Assembly: GCF_030445035.2 (NCBI RefSeq)
Contig: NC_080677.1
Coordinates: forward strand, 154,009,169-154,073,168
From: Dasypus novemcinctus
Taxonomy: Eukaryota; Chordata; Mammalia; Cingulata; Dasypodidae
Reading direction: 5' to 3'
DNA length: 64,000 bases
The position numbers were made by a program, and so were the translations under genes. The notes beneath the pieces are model-generated. The model was not told the DNA's origin. It worked only from the letters and a program-made list of their open reading frames with translations, and did no database searches. How positions within the stretch are numbered: position 1 is the first letter of the stretch; each line of letters begins with the position of its first letter. Of the stretch, positions 54,440 through 64,000 are shown in pieces.

Positions 54440-54640
54440 ACTGGAACTCTCAGTTTAACATTCTGTTGCAATAATCCTCATACCCAGGTGCTCCGCTGGG
54501 TGTCTTAGATACTTTGCTCTTCACAACAACCCTGTGAGGTGGTTATCGTTTCCCCACTTACGGATGAAGAAACTGAGGCTTGAGGACATTAGGTTCCTTG
54601 TTTCTTGCTCCACAAATGAAAGAGCCAGAGCCAGGGTTTG
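54440..54640 (-). repeat. MIR SINE relic
   Basis: 'cacaacaaccctgtgaggtg', 'cccacttacggatgaagaaa', 'ctgaggcttgaggacattag', 'agccagagccagggtttgca' are reversed MIR landmarks. Confidence 0.75.
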
Positions 54641-55890
54641 CAGCTGAGTCTCTGGGGTTGTACACATGAGCTCTTTTCTGGACGATGCTGCCTTCCCTCT
54701 CCCAGAGAAGGGGTTGGGAGGAGGGCCATTTCCCCATTCACTCTCTCTGATGAAAGTTGAAAAGCACTTACCACAATTGCACCTGCTTGACTGTGTTTCA
54801 TAATGTATTATTGTACCTGTATATTGTACATGCACAATGTTTGCTTTATGAAGTTAAACAGTAGGTCTTTCTTGATGGCAGATGTGCTCCCAGCCTAGTA
54901 CAGTGCCTGGCACAGAGTGGGGGATTTGATGGTTGCATGTCAGACAGGTTCTTGGAATGGAACTGACCTTTTCTACAGGTCAATGTAGAACATCAAGGAA
55001 TTGAGGGGAAAGGAGAGAAATAAGAGAAGAGAGGGCATTATTGTATGAGGAGGATATTGAGTTAGGAGAGCAAGAGGACATCAAGGTAGTTGGTCTGGAG
55101 TAAGGTCAAGTCAACCGGAGCTGGTGAGGAAGTTTGGCTTTGAGTGGGAGAGGCCTCCATGCCAAGGCACAGCTCCTTCAGAACCCAAAGCTCGAGGAGG
55201 CTGCCCCAGGTTGGCAGTCTCAAGTTGCTTGAGACTAAACCTGTAGGGACTTTTCTCTGGGTTTCTACAATGATTAAGATGTGAAACGTAGATTGAAATC
55301 AACAAAGGACCACTGGATATCCCCAGGTTTGTAGAGGTGGTTACCTCTGGGAGATCCCTGAATGGAATCGGTCCTGAATATTTTTAAAGACAAAATGCGT
55401 GCTCAGGATCAGTACTAGCACCAGAATTCTCAGGGAAAGACTTTTCTTTGCTTGGGAAAATACCTTGGATAGGTTATTTGGGAGACAAGGGGAGGCTATG
55501 GAAGGCACGGTGTTGGCAGGGGCCCAATCCATTAAAGGAGATGTTTAAACTGTACCACATGAGAAAACGAGGACCATTTTATTTCAGCTTGAGAGGAATG
55601 GAGAGGAAGAAGAGACAGGAGAGGACTGTGAGAAGCCTGGGTGTCTTCTAAGCTTTTGATGACTAGAAGCAAAATCTCTCTCTGGAAGTGACTAAAACAA
55701 TCAGGAGATTAAGTTGCCTCATGAGAAGCCCTGCGGCTCCAGAGTTGAAGGGACCCAGTCACTTTCCATCTCTGCCCCACACCCTCGGCCTGTTTCCTTT
55801 GCTGTCCTGGTTGCACCAAGTCTGTGTAAGTCTAAGCAACAGGTCCACGTAACTGCATTGAGAGACCAGAAAGAAGGCAAAGGAGGGACA

Positions 55891-55923
<33 letters not shown>

Positions 55924-58900
55924 GTAGCTTTTAACTTTTACCAAGAAAGAAAATCTTCCTCAGAAGCTTTCAGGAGACTTCTCTTCAGACCCCACAGCTA
56001 GATCTAAGTTCCCTGATTTCATGTGCCCACACTTAAACCCATCCCTGGAGAAGGGCACCACTTAGGTTAATAGGGGTTCGTGTCCTGGTTCTTCAGGAGG
56101 GCCCACCTTGGAGAGCATGGGCCCCACCCTGGAATAAAAATGATGTTTCCTCAGCCAGGAAATGGCAGGAGGTGGCTGTTAGGCAGGTGACTCATGATGC
56201 CTGATGAGTGAAGACCGCCTGAGGAGGAACCCCAGCTGGAGACACAGTCAACGTGACTTTCAGAATGTCTCATGATTTAAAGCTGTCTTGTGTATGGCAC
56301 GCAGAATGCCCTTTCCTCTTGGCCTTCAAAATTTTGGATGGAATGAGTATGTACACCTATGTGGGATTGTCTGCAGAGCTTGGATTCAGCGGGGACGCAG
56401 TGGTGGCTCTCACCAGCTGTAATCAGTCGACATCTATCCTGATGGCCAGAGCCTGGGCCACAGTAGTTAACTATTTCTAACATCATCCTGGGTGTGTACA
56501 AATCAGTGATGGAGTGACGTTCATGTCTTGGGCAGCTTAATGTGAATCCAAAGGAGAGATGACCATGATGACCTAAGCCCCCCATAAATACGTAAAATGT
56601 CTGGGAGTGCTTTGGACATCGGCAGGTCATGGTAAAGAAGTTTGAACCCACCTTATGTAGATCTTAAGAGGGCAGAAGATTGAGCTGTAGGTTATAACCA
56701 CCTTGTGCTGCCCCCTCACCACTGGGATTCAAGGGGATTTTCAGAGAAAACTCACAAGGGTCTCCAAGGTCTTTTGTTAACCTGATTGCTCCATCTCTCT
56801 CTGCAGTTTCCCTGGATTCCTCTTGCTCCTCCTCCCAGGAGTCCATTAAAGTTTGGGGGAGGTCTGTGTAGCTGCAGCCCCTCAGGGTCCTCCCCAGGCC
56901 AGCCAGCCACAGGCTGGGGAGAAGCTGTAGAGGTCCACTCCTCTCTCCCAGCTCTAGACTGAACAGTATGTGGTTTTGCCTTGAGAGAACTCTTGAAAGT
57001 TTGGAGGCTGGGAGGATGGTTGTGAGGGTGTGATTAGGAGTTCCACCTAGAGGCTCCTTGTCTAGAAGGGCTCTGAAGGTGCATCTGTCCTGCATCGCTA
57101 ATCCCCATATGGGCTTCTGAACTTCAGTTTCATCTGATTCCCTTTTATGTAGAGCCAGTGGTATTATTTACTAGCATTTGTGAGAAGCTCTGGATACGAC
57201 CTACAAAGATAGTTACTAATCTAGGATAAAGACAAAAAAAGAGAAAAAAAGTGCTAATTCTAACTGGTTTAACACTTTCTACACAAGCTACACTTTCTAC
57301 ACAAGCAACATCTTTCTACACAAGCTAAAGTGGATAGGAGCTCCAGCTGATACAGAGCAGAATGACATTTGGTTATGCAGTGACAGCTGATATTGCTACC
57401 TGAGGGTGGTCAATGTCTCATCTCAGCCTTAGCAAAGAGGCACCCAGATACTTTTGGCTTGCTATGTTATCCCAAAGGGCAGGAGGCAGAACCTTCCACT
57501 GAGGAGGCTAGTGCTAGATCTACACCTTCCAATCTCTTCTTCTCTTTGATGACCTCAGATTCACAGCTTTTGGGAGAATTGTGTCTCACCCTAAGCTTGG
57601 ACAACTCCCTAGCTTCTTATATCTTAGTGCTCCATTGTGTGTGACCTCCATTTTCCAAGTTTACCTCATGATCTAAGAAGACTGCTTCAGCTCCAGCCAT
57701 CATGTCTGCATTCCAGCTAGAAGGAAGGAGAAAAGAGGAAGATAAAAGTCATGTCCCCTTCTTTAGTGGCATCTAGAAATTGCACACACCATTTTTGTTA
57801 ATATTGAATTGACCAAAGCATAGTCATGTGGCTGCACCTAGCTGTGAAGGAAGCCAGTTGGCCAAAAGGGGCAAAGAGGAGACTAAAAATTGCAAATACT
57901 TTACAATAAATGAAAAATGAATCAAGAGCAGTGGAAAAATTTCTACTGACCTAGCTTTAAATTTACGGATTCTTTCCTTTGCTGAATTCGGTATACTCTT
58001 AAACTCATCAATTGACTTTTAAAATTTCTAATATTGTGTTTTTTTACTTCTAGCATTTTGATTTCTTTTAAATAAATAATATTTACTTTCAGGAAGGGGT
58101 ACTAGAGTGGAGGGTCGAGTCAAAATTTGTTGTAGTTTGGTCTGGACTTTATTGAAACTTTATTTTGGTTTGGCTCTATACCACATATAAATATTTTGGG
58201 AGAAGAATGCCTTCTCTGGTCCTTGAAGTCTGAGCCCTGGGAAGATTCTGAAGAATTCATTACTGCAGGTTTGCTGCCAGCTTTCAGAATCATAGGAGAG
58301 CTCTGATTTATAGTCTCATCACCAGTATTTTGAATTGCTAGCGAGTTATCTTTGATCTCCAGTCTTATCCCAGGTTTTCTGTGATAAGGGAACTCTTTAT
58401 TTGCCTGAAATTCCATGTAGGGATTTCTCTCAGCTATCCTGTCCTGCCTTCAGCTCTTGGCAACTGAGGGTCCAGAATGCCAGGTCCAAACTGATTACTT
58501 TTTTGTTAGAACAGTTATAAGATTACAGAAACATCATGCTGGAAGTACAGATTGATTTGCCTCAGCTTTCATCTCTGCTCATGCACCTTCAGAGCTGGCT
58601 GCCCTGAACTTGGTGGTGGCTCCACACACCTCAGGCAGTACCTCTTCAGTCTCCTGGCTTGCCCCCCAGCCTTTGGCATACTGTTCCTGAGAACTCAGGG
58701 GCATCTGTGGGAAAGGACCAGTGAATGCACACAGGCTGGCTTTGTGGCTGGGGTTGCTTGAAATCCTGATCTATTACCCTCCTCCACACATAGCTGTTAA
58801 AATTTTTTTTAGAGTTTCAGGTGGTTTCTCCATATCACTGACGTTGGAGAATTTCTCCTCCTCTCACCACTTTACCAGGGATAAGAGCAGCTGAGGATCT

Positions 58901-61000
58901 TTTGTAACGTTCTGCATCCTGAACAGAAGCAAAACTTGACTTAACTAATTATGACTATTGCTCAATCTTCTATATCTTTAATTTACTTCATCTGTTATTG
59001 GTCCATTATAGAACCATTAAAAATTTCCACTGCATTTGTGTGCCTGTCAATAATTTATATATTTCTTGGTTTTTACTTTATGTAATTTTTTGTGCCATAT
59101 TTGGTGAATAAACATTTCAGATTATTTTCCTCAGAAAGCAGTAGATTAGATAAATCAATCCCAAAGTGATTCTTTAAATGACCTATTAAAACCTGCAAAA
59201 ATAAATAATCTCTGGCAAATTTATTTGAGTTTACCTTTGACATTGAATTAATGTTTTGTCTTAACTTCTGCTTCTTGACCTGTACAAATGCTGTCCATTC
59301 TCTGTTCCCTTCTCTTTGTTCATGTTTCTTCTCATTTTTGTCTGTCACAATTTCTTTTCATTTAGCACTTTGAGGTCATTTTATATATATATACATATAA
59401 TTCTTGTAAGCAGAAAATTATTAGATTTTGTTTTCAATTCAACCTGAAGTTTTGGAGAAATTTAAACCATTTATATTTATTGTCAGAATTTTATGCTTAG
59501 TATGGCTTTTTATATTTATCAGGTATTTACTGAACACTTTTCTAGAAGCAAAAAGATGAACAAAGCAAAATCTTTGCCTTTTAGGAGGTCACAATCTAGT
59601 AAAAAGTGAGTCCACCAAAGATATCTTTACCCAGGGAAAATGAAAGAGTGAGAATGAAGGACTGACACCAAAGAGAAAATGATTTTAAGTTCTCATCCAT
59701 TATTCAGTTGAATTTATATGAGAATGCAAAATATGTGCTCATTTCTTATTTCTTCTTTATGGTTGCATAGTGGTTCTCTCTCTTCCAAGTGCAATTACAT
59801 TGTAATGGAGTTTTCTTGGATCCATTGCTCAGTGTACCCTGTTACTGGAAGCATAACTATTTTTGTAAGCACTTTGGGTCATTTCAGTTGATTTTTGGTT
59901 AAGGTTGAGGTTAATGTGTCTTACAGAATATTATGTGTAGGCCAGTTGAGTGTTTCTTCCCTAGAAAGGAGTCACCTTTCAAAAGTGAATAAAGGCATTT
60001 CCATCAAACAGTTAAGAACTTTCTGGTATTTTGGGATCTGAGGAGAGAAAAATTAAAATAGGGTTATTTTGCCTCTGAAAATGGAGAAAGTTGTCTCTTC
60101 CAAAAACTGGAGAAGGAGCTGGCATCTGACCCTTGCTCAGGCTGGGGGGACATATCTAAAGAAACGGATCTGTCCCTCGAGTCCTTACGAGGGATGAAGG
60201 GCAGGGGCGAGCGCTGCAAATGTGAGATGCGTCTTCTGGTGGACTTCCCAGCAGCCAGGGGGAGGAGGGAGATGGGCATCTAACCTCGGGGGGGCTGCCG
60301 ACATCTGCAGGGGGAGAGGAAGTGCACGGAGCTCAGTTACTTCGCTGAGAGCAGCCGGTAGCTCAGACAAGAAAGAAAACCTGTTTTTACTCGTCTGCAG
60401 CAGAGACCGCTTTCTCTGGGATGAACTGACCCCCCTTCTCTCTACCCCCCCAGCCCTGCCTGGCCTCCGGAATGGCATGCTGTGACAGCCACCTCCTCAC
60501 CACCCTCAGCCCCTCTCCCCCGTTGGACCTAGGGTCACATGGGTATTGTTATTAAAATAAACCCAGTGGATGCGGGGCCCTGGAATCAGCAGCAGCTTAG
60601 AGCTCCCAATCCTGGGGAGACCAGAGGTCCAGGATTGCCGGGGACGGTCCTGTTTGCACCGGTCTTTCTGGCATCATTGTTAAGAGCCACCCCCTCTCCC
60701 TTCACTCTCAACAACGTCCAGATTTGGAGAATAAATTCTCTGGTTACTCTTAACTTTCGCCTGTCACAAGACCCGTTGCTGGGCTTATTTTGGCACCTGT
60801 CGGTGTACAGAATGGCTCTGAGGACTGAAAACCCGGAAGGCTCTCCCTGCCCTGGCCTCGAGGCCCTCGGCCCACCTGCAGCGTATATCGAGACCCCTCA
60901 CTGGTGGCAGGATGCTAGAGGGGCGCGCTGCAGGCAGGGTGCCCACCGGGAGACGCTGGGCGTTCCTGCTGGGGGGGCGCCGGCTCCGCTGACCGCTGGG
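54641..61000. other. Long intergenic stretch, no gene seen
   Basis: Mostly unique, AT-neutral to AT-rich. Notable points are a 29-base poly-T at 55895-55923, a short 18-bp tandem repeat at 57273-57327, and AT-rich sequence with (TA) runs near 59380. Small frames (for example 56253-56480, 58120-58416) have no family features. The last part (60180-60500) rises in GC toward the next CpG island. Confidence 0.45.
57273..57327 (+). repeat. Short 18-bp tandem repeat, three copies
   Basis: Units 'cactttctacacaagcta', 'cactttctacacaagcaa', 'catctttctacacaagcta' follow one another, the last with one extra base. Confidence 0.85.
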
Positions 61001-61079
61001 TGCTGCTGAGGCTCCCATGGGGACTCCCTTGTGCGACACAGGAGCTGCCATCGGTTTGGGGCCACAATAGAGTCCAGAT

Positions 61080-61930
61080 GGCGCCACGAGCTCTGGAAGA
61101 CGTTCCTGGGCGGGGACCGGCCTTGCCCGAGGTGCGGGGGCCGCGTGGCACCCCCGAGGCCGCGGCTCCACAGCTGGGGGGCCTGCAAGGAGAATCCACG
61201 CGGGGGGCTTCGGGGCTCCAGGCCGGCCCCGCGGCAATGGCGGCGCCCGCGTCTGCGGTGACGGGGAGGACGCGGGGCGCTGGGGGGCGCTGCGGGCGGC
61301 GGCGCTGGGGGGCCTCCCGCGCCCTCGTCCTCGGCCGGGCGCGTGACCCCCGATTCCCCTCTGGCCGTCACAAACAACTCGTGGCGCTTGTCGAACGCGC
61401 TCCAGAGGCCCCGGGGCGGGCGGCTTCGGGGAGGACGCGGTGCCGCGCGGCTGTCCCCGCCAAGGATGGAGCCAGGCCGGCCCTCGGCTCCCGGCTCCCG
61501 GGCCGCAGCCCCTGCCCGGCCTGCCTTCCCTCCGCCTCCTGCCGCCTCACCCCCTCAGGTGGCCCCGGCGCCCCGAGCCCAGAAAGTGAAACTAGGCCGT
61601 TCCCAAGACCGGAAAGGCGGCTTGAGAGCGCGTTTGCGCCGCTGCACCAGGGCAGGGCAGGGAAACGCGGGATCCTGCCTGACTTCCGGGTATTATTCTG
61701 GGGATTCACTGGCGCTGTTTTCGTCTTTTTTTTTTTTTTAAGACACCAGTATCATGAAGTCCCTGGTAAGATAGGAACCTCGGGCTCTATCCATTCCCTT
61801 CCACAGGGCCGGAGCTGGCCGCTTCCAGGCTCCGTGAGAAACCCGGGCCGAGCCCCTTGCCCCGCGCCTCGGGCCTGCGGGGGCTGCGCGCGCTGCCCGC
61901 GGCGGCCTCTGGCTGCGTGGACAGGCCATA
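61080..61930. promoter_or_regulatory. CpG island
   Basis: Dense CpG and GC-rich. The plus frame 61000-61995 (331 codons) and minus frames 60898-61377 and 61368-61709 are open over the same bases and are low-complexity Arg/Pro/Ala/Gly; I call none of them a gene. A poly-T tract (61727-61739) interrupts the island. No TATA or clear CCAAT box was seen. It is probably a promoter or first-exon region of a gene not otherwise recognisable here. Confidence 0.55.
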
Positions 61931-62215
61931 ATGAGTCAATTCTCTGCCGCCTGCTATTTAAAACAACGGGTTCCTTCCTGTTTCCTACGCGCTGACTGAG
62001 GCTTCTTCTGTGTTGGGGGAAAAAAAAGAAGAAACTGGGGAATAAAGTGTCTCCTCTGAGGCTGAATGAGCGACCCAGCGCAGGCCACCGCGGCACAAAA
62101 GCGCTAAGTGTTTCATCTGGGCAGATGGCTCTCATTTGGTGTTCTGGCATGACTCTGTGAGCTGACTTCCCAAATATTTGGTTCATCGAACTGGAGGGGG
62201 GGAAGAAACACACCC
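61928..62215. promoter_or_regulatory. Candidate conserved regulatory element
   Basis: Non-repetitive, mixed-composition sequence directly beside the CpG island with clustered motifs: AP-1-like tgagtca (61931-61937), a MEF2-like ctatttaaaa, an E-box cagatg (within 'tgggcagatggctctc') and 'caaatatttggttcatc'. I recognise no repeat and no frame. Conservation is inferred from appearance only. Confidence 0.3.
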
Positions 62216-63031
62216 CTCTGAGCCAAGCTAGACTCGTCCAAGAAACAGAATTGCTCTTGGAGTTGCATGTTAAATTTTTGCAGAAGCCCTGCAATATTAA
62301 ACTGTGATGTTCCTCGCAGCAGGGAAGGATGGGGACTGAAACCCCAGGCAAGAATTCAGAAGGGCCCTCTGCTCGGGCTCTGTCCCCTCCCCAGAGAGGC
62401 CCAGCTGCCCAAGAGGAACGAGCTCCACCTCCTGCCGCCCACAACCTGGTCTTGGGGACAGCGATGGACTGAGGGGGCAGGACGGCAGCTGCTGATGATG
62501 TGGGGCAGAGGGGTCTCCCACAGCCTGGGTGACACTCCCTAACTTGGGCTTTTTCTCCACGTCACACACCAAGAGCAAGGGGTGTCTTGAGGAAAGCCAG
62601 CTTTCCTTGGCTATGTGATAGCTGAGGTGTGAGTTTCAGGGGACGGAAGGGGACAGAAGAGCTCCCACAGGCTCGCGGCTGCCATCTGGTAGCTGTTGGG
62701 GTCTGGTGGACACCCAGGCTGTGGTCACCTCTGCCCCTGTGCAGCTCTGTGTGGCTCTGGGGGTCCGGGGCTTCCTGGGGAGGGGAGATCAGCTCACGGC
62801 TGGGACGTCCCTTCACTCATTTGTGTGGCAACCGCGCTGGGCGTTCGATGAGGGACATTGGGCCCCCGATGTAGGGAGCTGTCCTCCTGCGGGAGATGGA
62901 GACGGTGGCAGGTCATTCTGCCTGAGAAGGAGGCGCTATTTAGCCAGGTCTTGAAGGAAAGGGGTAGGATTATACTAGGCTTTCCCAACAGAGGGACTGA
63001 GAGGAGCAAAAGCATGGAAACCTGAGAGGGG

Positions 63032-63505
63032 TGTGGTAGTTGGAAGTTCTTTTCTGGATCCCCAAGAGAAAAAAGATTCTGTTTTTGAATTAATCCATTC
63101 CTGGGGGTGTGGAGATTCTGATGGGCTACCTCTGGGAGCCAGCTTGGGCCTCCGCCCTCCTGCTGGGTCTGATGTAAACGGAGGCACAGAGAGAGACAGA
63201 GAGAAAGGAAGCGGCCATATTTGATCCTGTACGTGAGAGAGAGGCGGCCAGATTGACCCAGGGCTGAGCTCAAGGAGAGACGCCCCAAGAGGCTGGAGGA
63301 GTGAGGCCTGGGGAGAAATGACGGGTTGGTCACAGCCGAGTTCAAGCAGAAAGGGGAAAGAGGAACCCGCAAACCTGCCGTCTTGCCTGATGGCCATGTG
63401 GCAGGACATCAGGATCGGCAGTAACTGGCTGGTGAGAAAGCATCTCTGATGGTGCCTCGGAACTGTAAGCTTTTACCTCAAATAAATTTACCATTATAAA
63501 AGCCA
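63032..63505 (+). repeat. MaLR-type LTR, 3' end cut by L1
   Basis: Starts 'tgtggtagttggaagttctt', contains 'ttaatccattcctgggggtg', and near the end 'ctgtaagcttttacctcaaa', 'taaatttaccattataaaag', 'ccaatcgg'. This parallels the 'ctgtaagctcccaccccaaa' and 'taaataccctttat' end of the element at 45 kb but is clearly a different subfamily. The expected terminal part is missing where L1 sequence begins. Confidence 0.5.
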
Positions 63506-64000
63506 ATCGGTGGCAGCCATGAAAAAAACAGTAGAATACAAATGCTGGAGAGGATGTGAAGAAAGGGGAACACTCATCCATTGCTGGTGGGAATGCAGAA
63601 GGATCCAACCATTCTGGAGGACAGTTTGGCGGTTTCTCAAAAATTTATCCATAGATTTGCCATATGACCCAGCAATACCACTGCTGGGTATATACCCATC
63701 AGATCTGAAAACAAGGACCCAAACCGATATATGTACACCAATGTTCATAGCAGCATTGTTCACTATCGCCAAAAGTTGGAATCAATCCAAATGTCCATCA
63801 ACAGATGAGTGGATCAATAAAATGTGGTATATACACACAATGGAATACTACTCAGCTGTAAGAACCAATACACTACAATCGCACGTGATAACATGGATGA
63901 ACCTTGAGAATCTTATGTTGAGTGAAGCAACCCAGGCATTGAAGGACAAATACTATATGACCTCAATGATATGAAATAAGTTAACTGCCTCAGAGAGCTA
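63506..64000 (+). mobile_element. L1 LINE, 5' truncated, runs off window
   Basis: Plus-strand L1 from the last part of ORF2 onward. The frame 63510-63974 is open for 154 residues and reads as the L1 ORF2 C-terminus ([50 protein letters not shown]), ending at a natural-looking stop at 63972-63974. No frameshift over 465 bases and little decay imply a younger insertion than the L1 at 39.6-47.3 kb. The 3' UTR continues beyond the window. Confidence 0.88.

Noticed and set aside
56253..56480. 75-codon frame as an exon
   Set aside because: No splice-site context or recognisable family, and the minus strand is open over the same bases.
61000..61995. 331-codon plus-strand open frame as a novel gene
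   Set aside because: It lies in a CpG island, is low-complexity Arg/Pro/Ala/Gly, runs through a poly-T tract as a run of Phe, and is overlapped by open minus-strand frames. No domain or credible start context.
1..64000. CRISPR-like arrays, bacterial operons, phage modules
   Set aside because: Tandem repeats here (51, 23, 59 and 18 bp) lack unique spacers, and the window is clearly mammalian.

Overview
The window looks like a stretch of xenarthran mammal chromosome, most probably an armadillo (Dasypus-like). The main evidence is the dominant short repeat. It has a tRNA-derived head reading roughly 'gtggatgtggctcaagcagttgggtgcc' (pieces quoted below) with a B-box-like 'ggttcaatccc', and a long form whose body ends in AAATAAATAAATCTT plus poly-A. 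I recognise this as the DAS SINE of armadillos. Mammal-wide relics (MIR, L2, MaLR/MLT1, MER5-like, ERVL, old L1) fill much of the rest. The assignment rests on remembered repeat families, since no search could be run.

I found no intact protein-coding gene of the host. Long open frames in the GC-rich blocks (about 1.4-3, 22-24, 26.5-28.5 and 61-62 kb) overlap one another on both strands, carry low-complexity Arg/Pro/Gly/Ala protein and match no family I know, so I treat them as compositional shadows. The clearest gene-derived object is a processed pseudogene of profilin-1 (14775-15557) with poly-A, target-site duplication, two frame-breaking deletions and a premature stop.

Layout. 0-9 kb: SINE pair, MIR, a GC-rich block with a 51-bp minisatellite, a 5'-inverted (twin-primed) L1 insertion, a CA-rich array, an LTR relic. 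9-17 kb: SINEs, an AT-rich block with two ungapped 198-bp direct copies, an L2, and an old L1/HAL1-like element split by the profilin retrocopy and SINEs. 17-19 kb: L2 and MIR, then a CpG island with three NF-Y (CCAAT) boxes, an RFX X-box, GC box and CRE-like sites, the best promoter candidate in the window. 19-31 kb: SINEs, MIR, L2, MER5-like and MLT1 relics, GC-rich blocks with a second X-box-like palindrome at 28.4 kb, and L1 3' ends. 31.9-38.2 kb: a decayed minus-strand ERVL provirus containing an L1 fragment and a MaLR-type LTR. 39.6-47.3 kb: an old minus-strand L1 that has been hit by a younger L1, three classes of element and several SINEs, including a complete 934-bp solo LTR with a perfect 6-bp target duplication. 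47-61 kb: mostly AT-neutral unique sequence with SINEs and ancient relics. 61-62.2 kb: a second CpG island followed by a possible conserved regulatory element. 63-64 kb: a MaLR-type LTR broken by a younger L1 that runs off the window end.

The window is therefore best read as a layered record of retrotransposition around two or three regulatory (CpG-island) landmarks. The nearest thing to an under-described system is the armadillo-lineage solo LTR with its own promoter and internal tandem arrays. I see no evidence for a novel coding system.
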